64,000 bases of DNA from Antitrichia curtipendula (GCA_951230915.1 OX579633.1:54760029-54824028); one strand, 5' to 3'; numbered from the stretch's first letter, positions 20,791 to 33,608 are shown. Made by a program: numbers and translations. Notes: generated by a model from the letters alone, not told the origin.

Positions 20791-21644
20791 GTGGGACAGA
20801 GGGAGTATCTACCAAGCCATGCCATATCCTCGAGTTTGAAGAACAAAGACCACATGTTTTGATCATGAAAGATTCTGTTGCTGAACATAAAGTACTTTGG
20901 CATCTCTGATAACCGTACTGTTGTGGTGGGGTTCTTACACTTCCAAAATTCAAACCATGGGTCATGATCGAAACTGTTGAGCTAAAGGCCAAAACTACGA
21001 CAGTGTAGTCAATGTTCAAAATCCTTTCCATAATGTATATTCCTTCTTGAGTTCTTCGCCACAACTTACGATTTATGTTTTATTTGTTTAAATTTTCAGA
21101 GGAAATAATGAAACCGTGAATCACACGTCTCCTTTGTCACGTATCCTTTGTCCTTTCAGAATTTTGGAAATTATCAGAGAAATTACTATCGATAAAGTTG
21201 CAAAAGTTCATATAAATTAAAATATGAGTAAAATATCTAATCCATGTTGTAAAACATCATTCTGCAAACCAAAATTTCAAGTCATTAGAAGCATGGTCGC
21301 AGGTATTTAACTTGTTGTCTCTAAAACATAACAACATATTTATAAAAAAAATCTTAAATATTGCTCACAAGCAAAAACAGAATCAAATAGATGTGTGCAC
21401 TATCTATATAGTATAAAAAAATTGAAAGTGTGTGTTGATTTGGTGAACCATTTTCAGCTTGCTCTCCACTTAAAAGTAGGCAGAGTGTAATTAAAGTAAA
21501 ACATTTAAATATAAAGTGGAGTACAAGTTTGGACAAAAATAAAAATGCAAAAGCTATAAATAGAACAAGTTTGTAAATCCATTTAGCTTTAGTTAAATGG
21601 GTTGATAAACTTGTCTCTATTTAGAATAGAATTCAACATTTTCC
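20791..21644. other. No gene seen
   Basis: A minus-strand frame at 20720-21064 shows no domain. Composition is AT-rich throughout and no paired termini were found. Confidence 0.4.
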
Positions 21645-21648
21645 ATAT

Positions 21649-21849
21649 ATAAGCAATCCTTTCTATATATAGCCTTTTGAGCAACATACTTTGATTGGCT
21701 AACAGAGTGTTGTCATGGAACTTCTAGTTACCGCCTTTGTTGCTTAAAAGTCAATGTAAAAAAAGAATGTACACACTAAAGCACTCGTTGGTACAATAGG
21801 TGCATGTACTAGTATATACATATGTACATACATACATATGTGTGAGTGT

Positions 21850-21910
<61 letters not shown>

Positions 21911-22318
21911 TTTACGTATCTGTTGTACCAACGGGTGCAAAAGCAATCTTATCACAAAATATGGCCACTAAAAGAGACACGCAATCTACTTAACTCGCAA
22001 ATGCTAGCAACTTAATTCATTTATAACTTTACATATCTTTACTTTTGTTCCAAATTTATAGTTTAATTAAATTTATACTCTTCTTGATGTACAAATTGGT
22101 CAATGGGGTGATGCATCAATTCTATGCCACATCACAGTCAATCCCTCTGCCCTACCGTTATGCCCATGTTCCCATGCCTCCCTTCTCTAGTGCTTCTCTT
22201 TCACTATGCCCCCCTTCCTCCTAATACCTTTGTCTCCATATCCATGTAGTACCACGACAACATTCTCTTAGCAAATCAGAGTGAGTTGCTCAAAATGCTA
22301 TCTATAGAATATACTACC
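21649..22318. mobile_element. Inverted-repeat element (family H) with nested insertion
   Basis: Arms 21649-21718 (CCTTTTGAGCAACATACTTT within) and 22258-22318 (AGTGAGTTGCTCAAAATGC within) are inverted copies of about 60 bp. A related right arm lies near 25045-25110. The element at 21781-21938 sits inside. Confidence 0.5.
21781..21938. mobile_element. Small TIR element containing an (AT)n tract
   Basis: GCACTCGTTGGTACAA at the left pairs with TTGTACCAACGGGTGC at the right. Between them lies a pure AT dinucleotide run (about 21857-21907). 158 bp, nested in the family H element. Confidence 0.6.
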
Positions 22319-22356
22319 TTTTTCATATATAAGCAATCCTTTTTATATATGGCCTG

Positions 22357-22995
22357 TTAACCCCTAAAGGACCAAGCAGGGTTTTTTGGAAACATAGATT
22401 TTTTGGGCAGGTACCTGTGACTGTAGATTTATGCACTTTGGGCTGAAATCTTATTTGAACGTGGGTACGACAAACATCTCTCATTTGCACTAACTTTCAT
22501 GACATTTGGAATTGTGAGCAAAAATTTATGGCCTAATATGTTGTTTTTTACGTACAGCGGGCAGCTTGGGCAGTTTTTTTTAAAAAAAATTCCTAATATC
22601 AAATTTAAAATTGGTTCAAGACACTTATGTGTATGTGGAAATCTTGAAATCATTCCATTTGGATTGATGAGATGAAAGTTATGAGGAGTTTTTGTTTGCG
22701 GGCACTTATGGATTCTCTACTCTAAAATAAGCTTTGAAGCCTCTTATTTTACTCAATTTTCAATTTTTTTGAGAATATGTCAAACCAAAACTTGTAGATT
22801 GTTACTCACAACATTGCAACCGTTGCGATTGAATTTTTTTATTTCCATAACTAAATTATTCATATTTAATGTTTTTGATCATTTTCTACTTCTTTTTACT
22901 TCCTATTTCTTTCCCACATGTCGTGCAATTCCAAATGGTTTGAACTTTTTTTGATAGACACCTTACTTAGTAAGAATATGGAATCTAGAGAAATA
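22357..22995. mobile_element. TTAA element family P1, cut by assembly gap
   Basis: It starts TTAACCCCTAAAGGACCAAG followed by GGGCAGGTACCTGTG, the inverse of the right end of the copy at 18834-19738. The right end is lost in the run of N. Confidence 0.6.
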
Positions 22996-23195
22996 NNNNN
23001 NNNNNNNNNNNNNNNNNNNNNNNNNNNNNNNNNNNNNNNNNNNNNNNNNNNNNNNNNNNNNNNNNNNNNNNNNNNNNNNNNNNNNNNNNNNNNNNNNNNN
23101 NNNNNNNNNNNNNNNNNNNNNNNNNNNNNNNNNNNNNNNNNNNNNNNNNNNNNNNNNNNNNNNNNNNNNNNNNNNNNNNNNNNNNNNNNNNNNNN
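22996..23195. other. Assembly gap, 200 N
   Basis: Exactly 200 N, a typical fixed-size scaffold placeholder, so the real distance is unknown. Frames crossing it are artefacts. Confidence 0.99.
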
Positions 23196-23482
23196 GGGAT
23201 TTGAGCCCCAAAAGAGGCCCCTTCCCCAAATCCAATGGAACTTTGGGAACACCTTCCACATGGGCATTTTGCAGCAGTACATGCTGGCATTAGGGCAACC
23301 AGGTCAGCTTGTATTATTTTTTGTTTTATTTTTTTTGAAAAAAAATCCAAAAAAATTCTTATTTTTTTCTATGAGTTTTTTTTTATTTTTTTATTTTTTT
23401 TAAATTAATTTTTCTAACGACTAGCCCCAACATCAGGAACAAAAAAACTCAGCCCCTTCTTGGGTCCAAATCCCTTCTAATG
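23196..23482. mobile_element. TIR MITE family M copy 3, left end in gap
   Basis: It begins at the gap with GGGATTTGAGCCCCAAAAGA and ends GGGTCCAAATCCCTTCTAATG, the cleanest right terminus of family M. Confidence 0.65.
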
Positions 23483-23680
23483 AATCTTCTTGGAGCACAA
23501 ACACCCAACTACCCAACTAATAGAGATTGTGTTCTATTATAGAAAAAAGAATATACGCCACATAACAGTGATTTAATCTTCTTGGAGCAACACCCAACTA
23601 CTCAACTAATAGAAACAAGACTAATATATATACCAACAAAGACTATAGGAATATTCTTGCAGTAAACAAATTCTACGCTA

Positions 23681-23830
23681 GCAATATTATCACAAACTAT
23701 GGTCAATTCTAAATTTTAAACCATAAGTGAGCAATATTATCACAAACTATGGTCAATTCTAAATTTTAAACCATAAGTGAGCAATATTATCACAAACTAT
23801 GGTCAATTCTAAATTTTAAACCATAAGTGA
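23681..23830. repeat. Three perfect 50-bp tandem repeats
   Basis: The 50-bp unit starting GCAATATTATCACAAACTAT occurs three times without a mismatch. There is no spacer, so it is not a CRISPR-type array. It directly precedes a P1 element. Confidence 0.95.
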
Positions 23831-23834
23831 TCAC

Positions 23835-24767
23835 TTAACCCCTAAAGCACTGGACCCCCTTTTTTGACAACATAGCAATTTTGGGCAACTCACTACCAAT
23901 GGAGTTTTCATTTGTTTCCTTTTAAATTTTCACACATGATGTGTCCAAGGAGTAGCTTAAAGGCCCAACAATTTTCATAACTTTTGGCTTCATGGTTCAA
24001 AAGTTATTGCATAATATGTAGTTTTGTTTGCTCTGCGGGCAGCCAATTTTTTTTTGAAAAATTACATTTTTTGTTTTTTGTTTTTTGGAAATTGGTTCTT
24101 TAGATTTATACATATTTGGAAAGCTTTTAATCATTCCATTTTGATCAATGAGATGAAAGTTATGAGGAGATTTTGTTTGCGGGCAGTTATGGATTCTCTA
24201 CTCTAAAATAAACTTTGAAGTCCATTAATTTACTAAGTTTTCAATATTTTAGGAAAAAATCAAAACCAAAAGATGTAAATTCTTTACCACAACATTGTAA
24301 CCATTGGGATTGGCGTTTTGCATTTTTGTAATTAAGTTATTAACAATTTAGTGGTTTGAATCATTATCTACTTATTTTTACTTACTACCTTTTATCCATG
24401 TGTTTTACAATTCCAAATGTTTTGAAATTTTTTATGTGTGTACCCAACTTGCTTTGAAGAACAAATCCAAAAAATTACAATCATTTTGGAGTTTTCTTCA
24501 TACAAATATGACCTTGTGAAGTGTAGCTGCCCGGATATTTGCAGAGACAAAAAATGACTTTTTGTCAATTCAAACTGAAATATCTAACAATGTACATGGT
24601 GAAAACTCCTGGATTTTTTTTCACATCTTTTGATACTAGTGTAGTACAAGATCTTACGGCTACATTTGTCAAAAAATGTTTTTTTTGTAAGATTTGGTAC
24701 TTGTCCTAGCAATGGCAATTTTGGAGCGGTTTTGGTGAAAAAATGAGCTTAGTACTTTAGGGGTTAA
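23835..24767. mobile_element. TTAA element family P1, full length
   Basis: It starts TTAACCCCTAAAGCACTGG and ends TAGTACTTTAGGGGTTAA, 933 bp, non-coding. Inner block CTCATCAA/TGAGATGAAAGTTATGAGG is shared with other P1 copies. Confidence 0.75.
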
Positions 24768-25209
24768 CTCACAAATGCCATCAACTTCATTCAAAGTAAA
24801 ATCTCAACATAAACCACCTTATGCATGTATCCTTTCTCCACTTTATGCATTATGAAACCCTTAAACCCTAATCAACAACCAAGGTTTTTAAAAGCATTTA
24901 AAAAATAATCAAATCACCTTGTTGCAATTGGGTACCATCAAAAGACAAAGTTTCCAAAATGAGATAGCACAAAAAATGCTTGACGTGCATCCAAATAAAT
25001 TAACTTTCCTCCTCTTCATTAACTTTCAATGCAAGAGTTCTACCACAACACTCTTTCAACCAATCACAGTGAACTGCTCAAAAGGCTGTATATAGAAAGG
25101 GTTCTATTCTTGGTTGTATTATTTTGTATGTAGAAAAGGTTATATTCTATTATTTATAACAATTAGGGTATGTATAAACATTAGGTGATAGGAATTTTTA
25201 CTAATAATT

Positions 25210-25273
25210 CACTACAAGGAAACCATGGTTTTTATCAACGTTTTGTAGATTTGACCATGGTTTCCTTGTAGTA
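25210..25273. mobile_element. 64-bp mini CACTA-like hairpin
   Basis: The left end CACTACAAGGAAACCATGG pairs with CCATGGTTTCCTTGTAGTA at the right. ATT flanks both sides (25207-25209 and 25274-25276), the 3-bp duplication expected for CACTA elements. The last base is A instead of G. Confidence 0.75.
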
Positions 25274-25276
25274 ATT

Positions 25277-26439
25277 AACCTTGAAAATATGGGTTGTGAA
25301 ACTCCATAGTACTGCTTGTTGCTTTCCATTATAAACTATTTGAAACATGTGCCATAAAATTGAGGAATATTTAGAACTTGATAATAAGAATTGTCACTTG
25401 GACAATGACCCTTTGATTCATATGTTTATTATTGGTTTCATGGTGTATATCATATGTGTATATGTAATAGAAAGAAAGATTTTTTTTTGAGGAATAGCAA
25501 AGATAGGATCAAATTGGACAAGTATATTTTATACATAAAACAGCCCCATTTAAAAACCAAATGAATTAATTTACAAAAAAACATAGAATACTAGAAATGT
25601 GTCATGCGGAGATTTTTATAGCAAAATATGGTCATTTTAAATACCAAATTTTAGATAATTAGGCCTACATTAAAAACTCTCTTTACTCAAGTGTATACCA
25701 TAAAATTACAAAGGGTGATCTTCCTAAGGAATACTGCCAATTTAACATAATTAATAGTAGATGATTTGGAATATCTAAAACTAACGTTTAAAAGAAAATT
25801 ACCAATTGTGTCAAGTTATAATTTATTAATATTCCAACTTTCCATTTTGTCTTCTGTCAATATTCATGCCTTAGTGGTATAATGTTCACAAAAGTCCAAT
25901 TTTTGTTTGTGAATTAGAAATGATACAAATTTTGGATTTACAATGTGCAATTTGAATTGCGCCTGAATAATTGCACATCACAAAGTTATCAAAACTAGCA
26001 TCAAGCAATGGCACAATTAGGGTACCCCAACAACACAGTATGGAGTGCCAAAAAGGACCTCAAAACCACCTGAAATCCTCATTTCAACATTTACCCAATA
26101 AAACATAACATTTAATAGCGCTACCATACCATGCCCTCTCTTCAATGGAATGGCTTGGAATATTCCACACCATTCCATCTAGCCAGATGAAATGGTGTGG
26201 TATATTCCACACCATCTTTAGCTATGGGGACACTTGTCAAAATTTGTTTAAGAGTTTATGAAAAAGAGGCTTAGTTTAGTGCACAAATGTCAATGTGGGG
26301 CCCAACCATGTCAGAAAATAAAAATTAGAAAAAATAAAAATAAAAATTGTTTTTTGTTTTTTGTTTTTTCGGTCAAGATGAAGTTTGTGGATGATACCTA
26401 AAGAGAGGGAAAGGCAACATCTCTTTAGGCTACTGAATG
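25277..26439. other. No gene; one local hairpin
   Basis: AT-rich, no supported coding region. Near 26150-26207 GGTGTGGAATATTCC-type sequences form an imperfect hairpin (AATATTCCACACCATTCC against GGTGTGGTATATTCC). Confidence 0.4.
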
Positions 26440-27352
26440 TTATGAAGGGCATGTACCTATGGCTAAACTACTTTGTGTGATTATTCAAAACTTTTATTGA
26501 AGATGGAGAATTCAAAGACCTACATGGGCATCTAATTTTTCCTTCATTATGACAATTATTGAAGAAGTTATGCATGAATTTCTGAAAACATGCAAGATTG
26601 GGCAGCCAAAACTCAAGAGCCACAAACTTTTTTAAAAACAACTTTTTTTCAAAATAAAGATCTGAAGTTGGTTCTTTAGATATATATATACGTGGGGAGC
26701 TTTGAATCATTCAATTTTGATATATGAGTGAAAAGTTTTTGTTTGTCGGCAGGTCCGAGATTCCCATACCTCCATTTCTTTTGCCTTTGGTACTTTACTA
26801 TTTTGTGCTCTTTATGAATTTGTTTTTTTACTTCTTTTTTTCCAGGTTGTATTATATTAAGATTCCTTGGTTTTCACCATTTGGGTCAACGTAATTCATA
26901 TTTCTCAATTTTACATAAATCCTCCAATTTTGCCTAGTGTATATGCAAATTTCATGGCCTTCCCGCATTGCAAGATTTTACAAAGTATGACACACACCTC
27001 TAATTCATTTGAAATTTCTCCCACACTTACCTAACCTGGTCTTCTACATGGAAAAAATAAACCTCAACTTTGCATAGAGCAATTTTTTTGATTTAGAGGC
27101 AATCAAAGGCTTCTAATAGTTTTGGGCAGTAGGAAAAAAACTTTTTTTTTTCACTTCAGATGTGAATATCTCACTCCTCTACAACTAGAATGAGCTGTTT
27201 TTTTCCCACAAATACCTATCATAGTCTAGAGCAAGATCTTACAGTTGGATTTCTAAAAATAATTGTTTTTCCTCCCAATCTACTCATTCCCCCAAAATTG
27301 GCAGTTTTCACTAACTTTCAGTGAAAAAAGGGCTTGGTCCTTTAGGGGTTAA
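26440..27352. mobile_element. TTAA element family P1, left tip missing
   Basis: The right end GGCTTGGTCCTTTAGGGGTTAA is intact. The left side begins inside the conserved GGGCATGTACCTATGGCTAA block without the terminal bases. Confidence 0.55.
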
Positions 27353-28016
27353 AAATAAGATTGCAATTCTTCATTGTTTTTATTAGGCGTGGAAAAACTC
27401 ACTCTAACTTATTGATAAAAGAATTCATAACAATTAATGTCTAGTACTTTGTGGGAAAATACAGTTTAAGTATTTAGACCATTCATGATTGTACATCTAT
27501 AATCCCATTTTCCCAATTCCTATTAGACAAATTTGTAATCCAAATGAGTTCTTAACTTCAATTTGTTGCAAAGAGACAATTTTAGAATTTCTCACAAAAA
27601 CCCTCATTTGAACATGATAACATTCCTCATTTTTTAAAAGAATATTATTTCTATTCTTCAAGTTCTAAAGTATGTTATTTCAAAAAGCCAACATTACATT
27701 ATTATTCATTAAACCTTAATAAATAGGAAAAATATCATAAGTAAGGTCAAATTGCAATTAAGCAGTTCTTTTTGGGTACCATGATTGTACCATCGCCTTG
27801 TTATCATTTCGTTTATTGAAACCTCAAAGTGCGAGTGCGAGCCCATGAATGATACCCTAGCCTCTGTCAATTTGCAAGCTAAACTTTGTTCTATTAAATG
27901 TGGGAGTTTCAACAACATCAGTGCAGCCAAATTAATGAGGTCTATTGTATTAATTATATAAATTACAGGGATCCTAGCTTTTGGAGGGACTGAATATTTA
28001 CCACTAAGATTAACCT
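27353..28016. other. No gene seen
   Basis: Short frames without recognisable content and no paired termini. Confidence 0.4.
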
Positions 28017-28799
28017 TTAACCCCTGAGCTCCTAAGGCACAAGATCCTGTCTTTGGGAATTAGAAAATGAAGGTTGGAGGCTGCAGATGGGGTTGTAGAT
28101 GGGGTTGTACTGGCAATATATTTGGATATAGTTATGGAGAGGTGGGGTACTGAGCATACTTGATTATTTTTACTTGATGGGGGAGTTGATGTACGTCAAT
28201 TTCAACAATTCAAGGGGAGGCAGCTGTTGAATTTGCTGTTCATTGTCAACCGGAGTGACCGGGGCCATTGGCATTGGTTTCGGAGTTGAGTTCTGCGCAT
28301 GTGATGGCCAAGGTGGCAAATTTGGTGCAAGGCGTTAGGCCGGACTTGTACACTGTGTCAGTCTTGTCCGTATCAAACAATTGGTGCACCTGTTGCAGCA
28401 CCCCTTTCCTTCCACACATTCATGTTTTGTTGTAGGTGATGTGGAGGACGCCTATAGCTGAAAATTTGGGGAGACATGTATTCCACTATATCCAAAATCC
28501 TCTCCAAAAATCAGCCTCTGAAACCTAAATTGTCAACCAAAGCAGACCTCAAAAGCAAAGAAAACCTCAAATTTGGCAGCTTCCCAAATTATTCAACGGA
28601 GTTTGACCACTCAAATCTCTGAGATTATACGGTGGAATCAGTCAAAAAAAAATCCTAAACCTTGCGCACCTAAGCCCTACACCCTTTTGTATAGTGAATA
28701 ACATTGGATCTCAATTTTCATTTTGTTGTGTGCCCTCAAGTGGAAGCACTCCGCGGCTGGACCACTTCCCCCGTTCAAACTCTAGGCACTCAGGGTTAA
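28017..28799. mobile_element. TTAA element, separate family (TTAACCCCTGAG)
   Basis: It starts TTAACCCCTGAGCTCCTAAGG and ends CTCTAGGCACTCAGGGTTAA. The ends are inverted over the first 11-12 bp and similar beyond. 783 bp, less AT-rich than P1, no domain found. Confidence 0.5.
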
Positions 28800-28818
28800 G
28801 TGACCATAGGGCATAGTA

Positions 28819-29130
28819 AGGTGGATACACCCATAAGCATTAGTGTTTCCATAACTGTCACCTCTAAAATCTTGGAAAATCTGTGCAAGTAAATAGATGT
28901 AATGTCAAGGATGTACAACATGTGAACATGAAACTTTAGTGTTGGTTATGGGTGTAACAACATTTTTCTCTTCAAAAATTCATAATTTAATCTCACAATA
29001 TCCAAATAATACATTCCAAAGTGCAACCTCATTTTTTCTGTTCCTAAAAGGATCATACAATTTGCTAGATATTTATTAACAGTCACCATGTTCAAAACCC
29101 TTAAACTCACGCTTATGGGTGTATCCACTT
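28819..29130. mobile_element. Stowaway-like MITE, family B copy 2
   Basis: The ends AGGTGGATACACCCATAAGC and GCTTATGGGTGTATCCACTT are a 20-bp TIR with one mismatch. TA flanks both sides (28817-28818 and 29131-29132). Confidence 0.8.
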
Positions 29131-29132
29131 TA

Positions 29133-29336
29133 TATGTTGCCATACAATTGGCATTTGCTACCAATAAGAAGTTTTAATTTGGAATCTCAAGTAACTCACT
29201 AGAATTGCTTTGATATATTCTCCAACTTCTTTGTTGATCTCAAATTTATTTAAGGTGTTAAACTATACCAAATACAAGAAAGACATCTCATATTGTGTAT
29301 TGGTTGCAATGGCATGCTCAAGCGTTTATTAATTAA
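29133..29336. mobile_element. Family A 230-bp TTAA element, left end lost
   Basis: It contains GCTACCAATAAGAAGTTTTA and ends CAAGCGTTTATTAATTAA. The left terminus is missing; this side abuts the family B element at 28819-29130, which may have replaced it. Confidence 0.6.
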
Positions 29337-30868
29337 CCCTCTTGTTGCCAAGCCTTACAACAGAAAAAAAATTGAAGTAGATTGGGGGTATTAAAATATG
29401 ATAATGCACACAATTGGTAAACAAAATGAATCCCTAAATGCAAGGTGTTTTTCTTGTTTTTGGAAGGTGGTTTTGAAGATTTTGAGTTCTCCTTGTAAGA
29501 TCATTTTTAAACATCAAAACAAAAGTTTAACCATAGAATCTTAAACTTCAAGGCTTCTAGATGACGTCATGGGGCTATCCGAAAAAACTATCCAACATGC
29601 CACGCAGATTTTTAAACATTTTTGATTGAATGTGGATGAATATAGAATTTTTTGTTTTTTTGGAGCTTCCCAAAATTTCTAATGTGAATTGTTGACTTTT
29701 GGATACAAAATTGGGAAAAAACCACTTAAGATGCTTTATTTTATATTGTTGTTAATTGAAAACTAATGGCCCTCCTTCCAAATCCATGACAACTGTTTCA
29801 CAAATGAGCTTGCAACGCATTTGTCAAAATGCAATTGCCCAATACAAAGAAATTTTCTAGTTCCTATTATTGACCAAAAATCATTTTGAATGAAAGAAAA
29901 TTCAATAATGAATGAATTCTAGTTTTTTTAACAAAGACATTCTAGTTGAATTAGTTCAAAAGCACTTTTGGATTTTGTTAGATGACAAAATCCTAGTAAA
30001 AGGGTCCTTATATCTTAGTGCCCAAGGGAGTGCCCAAGGGAAATCTTTACATTAGAGGAAATATGATCTCAACAAAAGGCCTTCCAATCTTGACACACTA
30101 CCATATATGTTGAGGTAGGAGAAGCATAGGTAAGGTACCTACACAAGGGTCCCTACCTTGTGCAAAGCAAGGTTTGGGAAGAACATGCAATTAGTGTAGC
30201 GGCAGCTGATTGAAATTGCAAATAACCTAGTTGCAACCTCAAACTACCAAATGAAAAACCAATTAATTCTCCAAAATATCTAAATATAGTATATTTATTG
30301 TTTGAATATATGAGTTTTACGTAACAAAACTAGTGCATTGTGCATGTGAGTGAAAATCTGGTTGAAATTGGGAAATGCCAAATTTTAGCCAGTGAAGCTA
30401 AAATTTCTCCCCAAACACTAGTGTGAAGTACTCAAATTTACCATGCTACATGACAAAAGGATGTAATGATGTAAAGCAATATAATAACATAACAATTGCT
30501 AATGCAAGGACCTCCAATGGCACACAAGAATAAACTACAATTAGAATTCCCAATCAAACAAAGACACTCATCAAATAAGAGAGTATAATATTGCAAATAT
30601 AAATTATCTTCATGAAGTACTATGCAAGTATGCATCATGAGTTGCAAGCGGGTATAGGGCATTAGTTTCAACTTACTTGAAAAAGAACATTACATTTAAA
30701 TGCTTTTGATTCCTCTAGCCACCTCCCTTTAAGGCCTTCTCTTCATATCATTTTTCCTCTACGGCTTTTTTCTCAACTTGATGCTAGTATTTTCAATGTG
30801 GCAACTTATCATAGGCTATGTGACACTATTCACAACACTATTCATGACTCAAAAAGAAAAACTTGTAG
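29333..30868. other. Lone TTAA element end, otherwise no gene
   Basis: TTAACCCTCTTGTTGCCAAG at 29333 resembles the terminus of the family at 39413-40393 but no partner end was found. The rest up to 30868 is AT-rich with no supported coding region. Confidence 0.35.
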
Positions 30869-31440
30869 TTTGACCCCAAAAGGACCATTGTCCATACGTA
30901 TAGGGGATAAATGGGATTTTGGGCAAGTACCTACAGCCTCCATTTTTTTCTTGATTTTTTGAAACTATTTTTGAAGATACACTAGTAGGAAATAGAGATT
31001 TTACAATTGCAAAGATGTGACTCCCCGTAGTCACGCCGTAGTTGTTTTTGGCCAAAAAGGTCCAACAACAATTGCTGGAGTCACATTTTGTAGTCGTAAA
31101 ACCCCCTATTTCCTACTAGTGATAGAAAATCACACTAGCTTTTGGGGAATATCATTTTTATTCCAATCAATGCCAAGGAGCAAAATTTATGTCCAAATAA
31201 GCACAAATTTGGGGAGTTTGAGCAGCAATTTTTTTACAAAAGCTTAATTTGGTTTTCTCAAAGGTTATATCTTTGTTTACATCCAAAGCTTTGATTCATT
31301 CCATTTGGACTAGTTATGAGAAAGTTATGGACAATCTTGTTTTTTGGGCAATTCAAGCATCTTCTTAAAAAAATAACTTGTAAACTTCATTTTTTAATGC
31401 AAGTGTAACATTTTTTAAGAATTAGTCAAATATGATTTAC
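30869..31440. mobile_element. P1-type element, right part lost, with nested insertion
   Basis: It begins TTGACCCCAAAAGGACCATTG and runs through GGGATTTTGGGCAAGTACC as in other P1 copies. A 142-bp CACTA-like hairpin sits inside (30980-31121). The far end cannot be defined. Confidence 0.5.
30980..31121. mobile_element. 142-bp CACTA-like hairpin MITE with 3-bp TSD
   Basis: The left end CACTAGTAGGAAATAGAG and the right end CCCTATTTCCTACTAGTG are inverted, and the imperfect pairing continues for about 45 bp (GTGACTCC against GGAGTCAC). ATA flanks both sides (30977-30979 and 31122-31124). Confidence 0.8.
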
Positions 31441-31778
31441 ATTATGCAAACTCTTTGATTGGCAAAAACATGTGGTATGCATGTTTGCTTCAAGGTACCG
31501 TACATGTCTTCACGATATGCAAAATAATATGTAAAAAATATTTTTTGAATAGCAAGTAGAAAATGGAGACAATAAAAAAGATAGACTGAGCAATTCCCAA
31601 ATTCCAAGTTGGCCCTCAACCTTGAACAACTAGAACAACAAATAGAGGACTTGGAGCAAGAATAGCCAACTTCCAAAAGTAAATGACAACCTAAAGCCAA
31701 CCATGTTTATTGTAGAAATAAGTAAAGTCTAAAAAGTTATTGAACACTTTGAATATGCCACTCACAAGGCAGCATCAT

Positions 31779-32722
31779 TTAACCCTAAAGGACCACGGCC
31801 TTTTTCTTGTCAAAAGACACTCAAAACTACCACCTCTATGGCAAAGTGTAAAAAAGTTTGAAAATTAGGTATTTTGCATATTTGACAGTAGGATCTTGTA
31901 TTAGACTAATATAAGAATGTGTCATACAAAACTCAAGAACTTTGACCGCATAGATTGAAAGATATTTGCATTCAAAGTGTCAAAAAAACTTTTTTTGCAC
32001 CTTGCTTAACTAGATTATTTAACTTTGAACTTTTATATATATAAAAAATAGAACCTTAGAGATGGAGTTTTATTTTATTGTGGTGGAAAGTTGAGTTGGG
32101 AATCCTGGAAAAAATCTACAACAAAAAAATACTTAATCTTCATACTTAAAAAAAAATTAGGTAGACAAAGGTATGAGACTGAACAAAAACTTAAATTGCT
32201 AATAACCTTGCCATGGAACTGAAATGCAATAATCCTAATGGTGAGATTGTTTCAAAAAGCAAACTTCACCCTCTCCAACAATTTTTGTTGAGAAAATATT
32301 AAAAATTGCATTCAAAAATGAAGTTTATAAGTTATTTTTTCAAGAAGATGCTTGAGTTGCCCAAAAAACAAGATTGTCCATAACTTTCTAATAACTAGTC
32401 CAAATGGAATGAATCAAAGCTTCAAATGTTTACAAAGATATAATCTATGAGAATATATATATATTCTCATAGATTATATCTATATATATTTCAAGTTTTT
32501 ATAAGAATTTTTTTTGTTGCCCCTCAAAGCCCAAAATGTGCTTATATGGACATAACTTTTGCTATCCTAGTATCAATTGGAATAAAAATTAGATTCTCCA
32601 AAAGCTAACGTATTTCCTATCTTCAAAAAAAGCTTCAAAAATGAGGACAAAAATTGAGGCCATAGGGACCTGCCCGAAATCCCAATTGACCCCCGTAGGG
32701 ACAATGGTCCTTTAGGGGTTAA
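31779..32722. mobile_element. TTAA element family P1, full length
   Basis: It starts TTAACCCTAAAGGACCACGG and ends CAATGGTCCTTTAGGGGTTAA, 944 bp. An internal TCTCATAGATTATATC/ATATAT palindrome near 32440-32480 is specific to this copy. Confidence 0.75.
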
Positions 32723-32939
32723 TACTTTTAGCCAAAAAAAGAAAAAAAAAGAGGTATCTTGGGTCTAATTTTTTCTCATCAATGGACCTACTTTTCTAAA
32801 CTCTATAGTTGTTTGAAGATATCTCATGGTTTTTTGTACCCTATGATATAAAAAACCAAATTATGTATTTAATCTCAAATTATTTTAGGCACCCTATTGT
32901 TTGTTTGCACACATTATTCTATTGCTATCTCTCAGTGCA

Positions 32940-33516
32940 CCCCTCAAGGTCAATTTAGCTCCAATCAAGCTTAATTGACCTAAAACCCTTCAATTTTAGA
33001 TCAATCTAAAAGTTTTTATATCAATTCATCTCAATTTGAGTTGAATTGACCTATAACCTTTTATCAAATTGACCTTTAAAAAAAATTACCTCTCATTTCA
33101 CTAGAAAGCTCTCATTATAACAAATATGGTGATTAATGTTCTATTGAAGAATGAAAATTAAGTTCTTTTAGTTTTGACTTTTTTCCAAAGATTCTCAACT
33201 CCAATTCCCACCATGCAAAAATAAAATTCCAAACTCTACGCTGCAAATGTTTTAAGCTGAAAAGTTCAAAGTCAAAGAATCTAGTCTTGCCGGGTGCAAA
33301 AAGTTTTCTTTTTACCCTTCAAACACAAATATCTTGCAATTTGTGTAGTCAAAGTTTTTGAATTTTTTTGAACATTCTTATACAAGTCTAGTACAAAGAT
33401 CCTATGATTACATACAAAGAAAGACCAATTTTCAAACTTTTTTACTCTTTGCCATAGAAGTGATAGTTTTGTGTGTCTTTTTGACAACACAAAGGCCATG
33501 GTCCTTTAGGGGTTAA
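32940..33516. mobile_element. Two element fragments (family E end, P1 end)
   Basis: 32940-33135 carries repeated AATTGACCTAAAACC-like blocks and ends CTCTCATTATAACAAATATGGTG, like the right end of family E at 46033. From about 33180 to 33516 the sequence is an inverted copy of the left third of the element at 31779, ending CCATGGTCCTTTAGGGGTTAA. Confidence 0.5.
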
Positions 33517-33608
33517 TTTCCACCAAATCAATTGGAATAAGATAAGAAGAAAATTGAATTTGATTACAAAAGCTAACTTCAACATGCAACTTCTCCAAAA
33601 AAAAAACC

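Noticed and set aside
20720..21064. 114-codon minus-strand frame
   Set aside because: No recognisable domain and composition like the surrounding AT-rich repeats.
22896..23403. Frames spanning the N run
   Set aside because: They exist only because N codons are not stops.
23681..23830. CRISPR-like array
   Set aside because: The repeats are contiguous 50-bp units without spacers, and the genome is eukaryotic.
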